From: Silene conica
Lineage: Eukaryota > Streptophyta > Magnoliopsida > Caryophyllales > Caryophyllaceae
NCBI GenBank assembly: GCA_029255685.2
Contig: CM055320.2
Span: 49,664,910-49,728,909, forward strand
DNA length: 64,000 nt
Direction: 5' to 3'
The first letter of the stretch is position 1; each line of letters starts with the position of its first letter. The notes under the pieces were generated by a model, which saw only the letters and a list, made by a program, of their open reading frames with translations, was not told where the DNA came from and did not search any database. The translations under genes were made by a program, and so were the position numbers. This document shows positions 56,787 to 64,000 of this stretch, one piece after another.

Positions 56787-58041
56787 CTAATAAGACGATA
56801 AAGCAATTAACAAAACACGAAACACCCTACAACCACCCGCGACTTCCAACCTTTCGCACGGCCACCCCAGCCACCACGAACACCAACCAGCACCACTACC
56901 CGACACCACTGATTGCACTCCTACCCCACGACCCCAGGAACTCCATTCCCGACCGCCGGCGAGTCAGACCTGACCCATAACTCCGGCCTGACCTGCAACC
57001 ACCGTTCCCAGAACCCCCCCCTGAAACAGACCCTGTTCGACAGACCTACACGCCACCAACACCACCGTAACTGCCACCCACAACACTCCCATACCTGAAC
57101 CACCTGACCGTGGTGGTACCACCGCACCGACCTCCCCCTAGTCATCGGTGGTACCACCCCCAAACCAATCTAACAACACGACTGCCAGTACTCCGCTCCC
57201 CTGCTCTCCCATAACCACCATGACAACGACTCCCTTGACCGCTATACGACACACTCCTGATCACCACAACCACTCCTAGTCCACCCCCTGACTCACCCTT
57301 GACATGAACCACCACCCACGACTACCTCTTGTATCACTACAGAGGCACGAAAGACAAAACAACCACAAACCCGACATCCCAAAACCGTAACGGCTGTAAC
57401 CAGGGGTGATAAACACCCCTGTCGACACCACTTGAGACACAAACAACCACCCAAACCAACCCCCCTGACCTTCCTCCATATACCAGCAACACAACCAACA
57501 CTGAAAGAACCCAAACCCGACACTCAACTCCTTTACGAACACATTAACAAATACAAGAAAAACAACCATAAAACAACGAGTTAACACAGGCTGCGCATAC
57601 CTGTTTTACGGTCTAAAACGAAGGGTTCAGGTAAGGTCTAACCACCGTGAGGATCTGCTCTTCTTGGTGTGTGATGTCGGCTGAGTGGAGAAAGGTAGGT
57701 TTAGGGTTTGTAGATAGGTCAGCTAGGGTGTCGACAGCCTTCTTATAAGGCGGCAGAACTAAGCTGTGAGGTTTGTTTGTGTTCAAAACGTGAGGGTGGG
57801 CTGTTTACACTACTTTCGAGGCCCATGGCCAAGCTTCACTAGGTCCCTAGCTCGAGCCCTACCAACAACATACTACAATTATCAAACTAGGGTGGATAGA
57901 TCCCCCTTTCAAGCCCCACCAAAGACCAAAACTCTCTAGTGAAAACGAACACAAACAACTAAAACAAACAATTTATAAAACCCCTTCGCTTGGTCGTGTA
58001 CCCACTATATAAAAATCGTAATGAAATTTCGAGGTATTACA
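55707..58041 (-). repeat. T3 3' LTR
   Basis: Plus strand TGTAACACCCCC...GAGGTATTACA, 2335 bp. It contains the 27-bp-type array (56088-56213), an ATA microsatellite (about 56735-56785), a GC-rich tract and the inverted repeat 57112-57158 (13-bp perfect arms GGTGGTACCACCG/CGGTGGTACCACC). Confidence 0.85.
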
Positions 58042-58060
58042 GTCTTCCCCCCTTAAAAAG

Positions 58061-58214
58061 AACTTCGTCCCGAAGTTCTACCACTCTTAGGTGACGAAAA
58101 CAACAACGCGAACAACTAGGGACACAAACAACACCAAGCAAATGTCAGAAACTTAGATTAGATCACAAAATGTTACTTTCCACCCCCCTTAAAGAAAAGT
58201 TACGTCCGCGTAAC
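58061..58214 (-). other. T3 duplicated polypurine modules with hairpins
   Basis: Minus strand: GTTACG-CGGA-CGTAAC (58199-58214) then AAGGGGGG; further on AACTTCG-GGA-CGAAGTT (58061-58077) then AAGGGGGG directly before the LTR boundary at 58041. Same two-module layout as T1. Confidence 0.8.
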
Positions 58215-58219
58215 TTACC

Positions 58220-61200
58220 TCAATCGAACAAATGCGGATAACGCTCTCTCATGGATGCCTCAGGCTCCCATGTAGCCTCCTCCTGATTATGATTGGTCCA
58301 CAGGACCTTCACCAAGATCGTCTCTCCGTTGCGAGTTTTCCGCACCTTCCTGTCTAGGATTTCTTTCGGAGTCTCAATGTATGCCAGCTGCTCATCCACC
58401 TCGATCACCTCATGCTGAAGCACATGAGACGGATCACTCACGTATTTCCTCAACTGGGACACATGGAACACATTATGGACCTTGGATAGGGTTGGAGGCA
58501 AAGCCAAGCGATATGCCACCTCTCCAACTCTGTCCAAGATCTCAAATGGCCCAATAAATTTCTGACTCAGTTTGCCACGCTTGCCGAATCTCATCACACC
58601 TTTCATTGGAGAGACTTTCAATAGTACTTTCTCTCCGGCCTCAAATGAAATATCGCTCCTCTTCAGATCGGCATAACTCTTCTGTCTATCCTGAGCGGCC
58701 CTCATTCTCTGTCGAATAATCTGAACCTGCTCCACCATCTCCTGGATCATATCTGGCCCCAATGTCACAACATCGGCTCGATCATCCCAACACACAGGGC
58801 TCCTACACTTCCTCCCGTACAGAGCCTCAAAAGGAGCCATGCCTATGCTTGCATGGTAACTGTTGTTATAAGAAAACTCGATCAACCCCAGTCGATCCTC
58901 CCAAGATCCTCCGAACTCGAGTACACAAGCCCTCAACATATCTTCAAGGGTCTGAATCGTCCTCTCAGTCTGACCATCTGTAGCCGGATGGAAAGCAGTG
59001 CTCATCTTCAACTGGGTACCCAAAGCGGCCTGCAACTCTTGCCAAAATCTAGATATGAACCTCGAATCTCGATCTGAAACGATGTCCTTGGGTACACCAT
59101 GCAGTTTGACCACATTCTGAACATATGACTTAGCCAATTCAGCTTTACTCCAGGTATCTTTCATGGGAATAAAGTGGGCTGACTTAGTTAAACGATCCAC
59201 GATCACCCAAATCATGTTGTTGCCCCTCTGAGTCCGAGGCAACCCCACGATAAAGTCCATCGAAATATTCTCCCACTTCCACTCTGGCACATCCAACGGT
59301 TGAACTTTCCCTTGAGGTCTCTTATGCTCCCCTTTCACTCTCTGACAAGTCAAGCATCTCGATACAAACTCTGCGACTTCCTTCTTCATGTTAGGCCACC
59401 AGAACGTCTTCTTAAGGTCTTTATAGAGCTTATCACCCCCTGGGTGAACTGAATATGGAGTAGCATGAGCTTCAGTCAGGATCTTCTTCTTTAGCTCCTC
59501 CACATCCGGAACACACCATCGTCCACTGAACCTCAAACTACCATCAGTATGAATACTGAACCTGGTTGCAGACTCTCCACTCTCACTCTCCACCATCCTG
59601 CGCCACTTCTGGATTCTCGCATCATTATCTTGCAACTCCCGAATCTCACCATACAACTCCGGCTCTACTGTCAAGTCACTAAGAGCATCCCCTTTCCGGA
59701 TCATGAATATTCCCATCTCCCTTAGTTCACCATACAACCTCCCCCTCGATCTGGCACAATCCAAAGCATGTATTGACTTCCTACTGAGAGCGTCAGCTAC
59801 CACATTTGCCTTGCCTTCGTGGTAGACAATCTGCATATCATAATCTCCGATCAACTCTATCCACCTCCTCTGCCTCATGTTCAACTCTTTCTGGGTGTAG
59901 ATATATTTCAGGCTCTTATGGTCAGAAAACACCTTAAAAGTGGCTCCATAAAGGTAATGACGCCACAATTTCAGTGCAAAGACCACAGCGCCCAACTCCA
60001 AATCATGAGTCGGATAATTCTCTTCGTAGGTCTTCAACTGGCGAGAAGCATACGCGATCACCCTACCATTCTGCATTAGCACACAACCCAACCCATGTTT
60101 TGAAGCGTCGGTGTATACTTCAAAATTATCACTCCCAACTGGCAAGGCCAGGATAGGAGCTGTTGTCAGGCGTTCCTTAAGGGTTAGGAATGCCTTCTCA
60201 CAACTCTCATCCCAGATATAACGGTTCTCCTTCCTCATCAAGGATGTCAACGGCTTTGCTATCTTTGAAAAATCTTTGACAAATCTCCGGTAATAACCAG
60301 CTAAACCCAGAAAGCTTCGAATCTCACTCACATTCTTCGGACTCTGCCACTTGGTCACTGCCTCGATCTTGCTAGGGTCAACAGCCACCCCCTCTTTTGA
60401 AATTACATGCCCCAGAAATGCCACTTTCTCCAACCAGAACTCGCATTTGCTTAACTTAGCATTGAGCTTATGCTCCTCCAAGGTCTGAAGTACCTTCCTC
60501 AAATGATCTTCGTGCTCTTCTGCATTCTTAGAATATACCAGAATATCATCTATGAACACCACCACGAACTTGTCTAGATACGGGCTGAAGACTCGATTCA
60601 TCAAGTCCATGAACACCGCAGGAGCATTAGTCAATCCAAAGGGCATAACCACAAATTCATAGTGGCCATACCTCGTTCGGAAAGCGGTCTTCGGAATATC
60701 TTCATCCTTTATCCTCAATTGATGATACCCGGATCTCAAATCAATCTTGGAGAAAACCCCGGCTCCACTCAACTGATCGAACAAGTCGTCAATTCTCGGC
60801 AATGGGTAACGGTTCTTGATGGTTACATTGTTCAGCTCTCGGTAGTCAACACACAACCTCAAACTCCCATCCTTCTTCTTCACAAACAAAACGGGTGCTC
60901 CCCAGGGCGACACACTGGGTCGGATGAATCCTTTCTCAGCTAGTTCATCCAACTGTTTCTTCAACTCCTCCATCTCTTTCGGTCCCATACGGTACGGTGA
61001 TTTAGATATTGGTCCCGTCCCTGGTTTGAGGTCAATGGAAAATTCCACTTCCCTCCTTGGCGGTAACCCCGGAACGTCGTCACGAAAAACTCCCTCGAAC
61101 TCCCGTACCACAGGTATCTCACTAGTCTTGGGGGTCTCAGTCTCACAATTCCACATTTGACACAGAATCAGACTCTCTCCTTTCCTCAAGCTAGATTTCA

Positions 61201-62821
61201 AGGTGTTGACAGATATGAATTTGATTTTTGGCTTGACTCGGTATCCCTTATAGGACACCCTCACTCCCTTGGGTCCCTTCAATGAAATCTTCTTTTGATG
61301 ACAGTCGATGAAAGCTCGATACTTCCCTAGCCAGTCCATCCCCAATATCACCTCAAAGCCCCCCAGAGGAAACTCTATGAGGTCACAATAGAAAATTGCT
61401 TCCCCGATTTTGATGGGTACACTACCATATACTCTATTACAGACTATCGACTCGCCTGATGGTATGGTCACTGGATCCGCGATCCAATCAAATCTCTCAA
61501 GTCCCAAAGCCTTAAAATGATCTCTAGACACAAACGAATGGGTGGCACCGGAATCGAAAAGTACAAAAGTAGACTTAGAGTTCATAAGAAAAGTACCGGT
61601 TACCACATGTGCATCCTCCTGAGCTGCCTGCTTTCCCATGGCAAAGAGCTTGCCACTGGACTTGACTCCACTCTGGCTGGCACCAGATGTCCCAGCCTGC
61701 TGGTTTCCTGCCGTCCCCGTCTTGTTGTTGTTCCCACCTCCATTGTACTGATTCTGATATGAACGGTTCTGATTGTTGTTGTTGTAGTTCCTCTGGTAGT
61801 TGCTGCTGCCTCCTGACTTCGCACCTCCACCATAGTTTGTCATGGGCGTGCGATAGCCACTGCTGCCATAGGACTGAGTACGGGATCCCTGGTATCCGGA
61901 GGTAGGTGTACGATAGCCCCCGGACTGATTTCCTCCAGACGAACGACACACCGCCTGCTTATGTCCCCTCTTTCCACAGCCGAAACACACAATTCCTGCC
62001 GAACCACTGCCAGAAACCCCACTCATGTGATTTCCCCCACTCTGATTTCTCCCACCACCAGAGGCACTACTCCCGAAGTACCCACTGAACTTGTTATTAC
62101 TTTGCTTTTTCGACCATGAACCCTCTGCTACTGTTTCAGCTTTCCTCTTTTCTGCCTTGGACTGTTTGTCCTTTTTGATCATAACCGAAAGCCTCTCCGC
62201 CGCCCCAGCCCGTAAATAGATGTCACGGATTGTGGTGGGCGGAGCTGCAATCAGTCTCTTTTTGATGGCGATAGATAATCCCCTCTCAAATTTCATGGCT
62301 AGCATAGCATCGTCGAAACCCATGTCTCCCACGTAGTGCACCAACTGGATGAACTTCCTGTAGTAAGCCTCTACGGTCATGTCCTCCGACATCTGGAATG
62401 AGTCGAACTCCTCCCTCAGCTTGCTCTTTTGGAATTCTGGTAAAAACGCCTCATTCAGAACTCCCTTGAATGCATCCCACGGAACAAACGCGGACCCACC
62501 CTCTATAGCTGCTTCCCGGAGCTCTCCCTTATTCGCGGTCCACCAGTCTCCAGCCATACCCCTCAGATAGTGGGCAGCCTGGTCCACCATCAGCTCTTCA
62601 GGGCAGTCCACTAACTCGAACAGGTTACCGAATTCTCTGCACCAGGCCCCCAGCAAATGAGGCTCACCCTCCCCGGTGAAATGGGTGGGTTGGTGCCTTG
62701 CAATTATCGTGCTCATTTTCGCGGAGTCCATTCGTTTAGCCTTTAGAGTCTCAATCTCAGTTCGTAAAAGATCTAACTCCTCTTGTGTGATGTTAGCGAG
62801 GTTGTCTCTTCGCGGAGGCAT
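58220..62821 (-). CDS. T3 gag-pol polyprotein (Tekay)
   Basis: One open frame of 1533 codons from [10 protein letters not shown]; an upstream in-frame Met at 62899 exists, but MPPRRD is the start shared with T1. Order: gag domain (residues about 40-200; [23 protein letters not shown]), zinc knuckle CFGC..GHKQAVC (about 279), Gly/Ser/Asn/Tyr-rich linker, protease DSGATHSF (about 423), reverse transcriptase with FIDDILVYS (about 756), RNase H with YTDASKHG (about 900), integrase HHCC finger (about 1120-1160) and DDE core (about 1185-1340), and a chromodomain-like C-terminus (WEPE) ending PHLFD. Gag and pol share one frame, as in most chromoviruses. Confidence 0.95.
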   Translation of the reverse strand: MPPRRDNLANITQEELDLLRTEIETLKAKRMDSAKMSTIIARHQPTHFTGEGEPHLLGAWCREFGNLFELVDCPEELMVDQAAHYLRGMAGDWWTANKGELREAAIEGGSAFVPWDAFKGVLNEAFLPEFQKSKLREEFDSFQMSEDMTVEAYYRKFIQLVHYVGDMGFDDAMLAMKFERGLSIAIKKRLIAAPPTTIRDIYLRAGAAERLSVMIKKDKQSKAEKRKAETVAEGSWSKKQSNNKFSGYFGSSASGGGRNQSGGNHMSGVSGSGSAGIVCFGCGKRGHKQAVCRSSGGNQSGGYRTPTSGYQGSRTQSYGSSGYRTPMTNYGGGAKSGGSSNYQRNYNNNNQNRSYQNQYNGGGNNNKTGTAGNQQAGTSGASQSGVKSSGKLFAMGKQAAQEDAHVVTGTFLMNSKSTFVLFDSGATHSFVSRDHFKALGLERFDWIADPVTIPSGESIVCNRVYGSVPIKIGEAIFYCDLIEFPLGGFEVILGMDWLGKYRAFIDCHQKKISLKGPKGVRVSYKGYRVKPKIKFISVNTLKSSLRKGESLILCQMWNCETETPKTSEIPVVREFEGVFRDDVPGLPPRREVEFSIDLKPGTGPISKSPYRMGPKEMEELKKQLDELAEKGFIRPSVSPWGAPVLFVKKKDGSLRLCVDYRELNNVTIKNRYPLPRIDDLFDQLSGAGVFSKIDLRSGYHQLRIKDEDIPKTAFRTRYGHYEFVVMPFGLTNAPAVFMDLMNRVFSPYLDKFVVVFIDDILVYSKNAEEHEDHLRKVLQTLEEHKLNAKLSKCEFWLEKVAFLGHVISKEGVAVDPSKIEAVTKWQSPKNVSEIRSFLGLAGYYRRFVKDFSKIAKPLTSLMRKENRYIWDESCEKAFLTLKERLTTAPILALPVGSDNFEVYTDASKHGLGCVLMQNGRVIAYASRQLKTYEENYPTHDLELGAVVFALKLWRHYLYGATFKVFSDHKSLKYIYTQKELNMRQRRWIELIGDYDMQIVYHEGKANVVADALSRKSIHALDCARSRGRLYGELREMGIFMIRKGDALSDLTVEPELYGEIRELQDNDARIQKWRRMVESESGESATRFSIHTDGSLRFSGRWCVPDVEELKKKILTEAHATPYSVHPGGDKLYKDLKKTFWWPNMKKEVAEFVSRCLTCQRVKGEHKRPQGKVQPLDVPEWKWENISMDFIVGLPRTQRGNNMIWVIVDRLTKSAHFIPMKDTWSKAELAKSYVQNVVKLHGVPKDIVSDRDSRFISRFWQELQAALGTQLKMSTAFHPATDGQTERTIQTLEDMLRACVLEFGGSWEDRLGLIEFSYNNSYHASIGMAPFEALYGRKCRSPVCWDDRADVVTLGPDMIQEMVEQVQIIRQRMRAAQDRQKSYADLKRSDISFEAGEKVLLKVSPMKGVMRFGKRGKLSQKFIGPFEILDRVGEVAYRLALPPTLSKVHNVFHVSQLRKYVSDPSHVLQHEVIEVDEQLAYIETPKEILDRKVRKTRNGETILVKVLWTNHNQEEATWEPEASMRERYPHLFD

Positions 62822-63355
62822 ACTATAATACAACAAAAAAGGAATGAGTCCCGACTCGTGTGGGTACCCATTAAGATTAGGGCTAAGATCCCTAAACAAT
62901 AAAGTCTAGCATCAACTATCAGATTGAGTACTACAAAATTATAACATGGCTCGGGATCACATAACCGCATATCACTAGACATGATGAAAGAAGAATTACT
63001 AGCACGTTTCAAATCTCTTATCATACCACAACAATATACACCTCTTATTCAAACAGATAAAGAGTCATTCATGCTCATGCCCCTTCCGGCTTTTCCAAAT
63101 CACTTATACTCAGATTTCTCATAACCTACTTATCACAGTACGCTATCACTTCCACCACTTCCTATTCTACCCTTTTCTCTCATATATGCACTCTGGGTTC
63201 CCGGGTAAAACTGATAGGGCCTATGGTTCGGTGTGAGGGGGCCCCAGACTCATACTTCCCCTTTAGTGTGCTCCTAACAGTCCTATCCCGGGGTTCATTT
63301 TATTTAGACTCTCCTACATTCATTAGGTTCATTAGGTTAGGCCTGAGGATCGTTC
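62822..63355 (-). other. T3 leader, no gene
   Basis: Untranslated leader between primer site and gag-pol, matching the T1 leader (1162-1700). No reading frame beyond the upstream extension of gag-pol. Confidence 0.75.
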
Positions 63356-63367
63356 GCTCTGATACCA
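63356..63367 (-). other. T3 primer binding site
   Basis: TGGTATCAGAGC on the minus strand, three bases from the LTR, as in T1. Confidence 0.9.
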
Positions 63368-63370
63368 CTT

Positions 63371-64000
63371 TGTAACACCCCCATTTATTCAAGGGCCTGA
63401 ACTAGGACTCCTCATATAAATGAGAGTGTTACCATCTCGGTTTCCCGAGGCAGTAGATACAAAGGAAGATAAACAGTACTTTAAATATAACGTTAACTCA
63501 AAACATGTTCTTACATCCGTGTCCAAAAGTCTTAACAAAATAAATAAAGTACAACTCTTATAAAACTGACTAAGGTGATCTAGACATCTAAAACTGGTCT
63601 GGATCCAAGCTCTTCCTCCCATAGCTCCCCCTTAGTCTCAGCCACCTGTCAATCTGCTCCCCAAAAGTTGGTTCATCACAGGTGATCACGAATACACAGG
63701 GTCAACCACGAGGTTGAGTAGGGAAAATAATAAATACAACAATATAGTAAACTCCGCACCGATCCCACGCCATATATATATATTCCGCACCGATCCAACA
63801 CCATATATACTCCGCACCGATCCAACACCATATATACTCCGCACCGATCCAACACCATATATACTCCGCACCGATCCCACTCCGTATCACAGAACAATAG
63901 AATATATATGCATATTATAATAGTATCTCAAAATAGTACAAACATCACAGAATAACGATCTCATGATATTATATCGTAAACATGTTCAACACCAAGGATA
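63371..64000 (-). repeat. T3 5' LTR (partial, cut by window end)
   Basis: Nearly identical to the first 630 bp of 55707-58041. It includes the tandem array at 63752-63877. Confidence 0.9.

Larger units (their letters stand above)
55707..64000 (-). mobile_element. T3: Tekay chromovirus, looks whole in the window
   Basis: Minus strand: partial 5' LTR (63371-64000 and beyond), primer site, leader, one open gag-pol frame, two polypurine modules and a 3' LTR (55707-58041, or to 58177 with the outer boundary). No break is seen in the coding region. Over the roughly 630 bp where both LTRs can be compared they differ at about three positions (0.5 percent), so insertion is recent, roughly 0.2 million years at 1.3e-8. 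It is inserted in C2 gag. The right end is outside the window, so the target duplication is unchecked. Confidence 0.9.

Overview
This window looks like intergenic DNA of a flowering plant, probably a eudicot with a large, repeat-rich genome. The evidence is the mix of element families: Tekay-type chromoviruses, Athila-type Ty3/gypsy elements with a tRNA-Asp-like primer site, Ty1/copia gag fragments, a plant L1 LINE with a DUF4283 ORF1, a TRIM and a tRNA-like SINE. I could not name the species and found no host gene. Almost every base belongs to a mobile element, and the elements are nested.

Labels used below. T1 (1-8633, +): Tekay copy, broken, cut by the window start. CACTA-1 (8634-9100): right end of a CACTA-like DNA transposon. 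D (9101-10585, +): part of an Athila-like LTR. E (10586-13418, -): Athila-like 3' LTR plus 3' non-coding region. C1 (13419-17862 and 42356-43438, +): copia element with LTR, long leader and gag, carrying a SINE (14851-15039). B (17863-42355, -): Athila-like gag-protease element inside C1, flanked by ATTTT. Inside B lie T2 (21552-29497, +; a Tekay-related element without genes, flanked by AAAAC) and A (30218-38585, +; Athila-like gag-only, flanked by CAGGG). A carries a TRIM (36469-37020, flanked by AGCCC). CACTA-2 (43439-44321) is a left end. C2 (44322 or 44396 to 55706, +) is a second copia element. Inside C2 lie a nearly full-length LINE (47106-54680, -, 16-bp target duplication), itself hit by a Tekay-type solo LTR TS (49940-52592, flanked by CCTTC), and T3 (55707 to beyond 64000, -), a Tekay copy that looks whole within the window.

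The layers imply a stack D > E > C1 > CACTA-2 > C2 > LINE > TS. Target duplications seen on both sides confirm B, A, T2, TRIM, SINE, LINE and TS. LTR divergence agrees with the order: B differs by about 1.1 percent between its LTRs, while A and T2 inside it differ by about 0.2-0.3 percent.

The main unexplained signal is a composite DNA site: two copies of the 12-bp palindrome GGTCG-RY-CGACC separated by exactly 9 variable bases. I count 31 pairs in A, B, D and C2. They lie in LTRs just upstream of TATA boxes, in 3' non-coding regions, in gag coding sequence (as GRPT peptides 7 codons apart) and in the leader of a copia element. Element E carries a different palindrome cluster at the equivalent promoter position. 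A second signal is a small hairpin with an RGGR- or GGA-type loop just upstream of the polypurine tract in both Tekay and Athila elements; its stem changes in a compensatory way.
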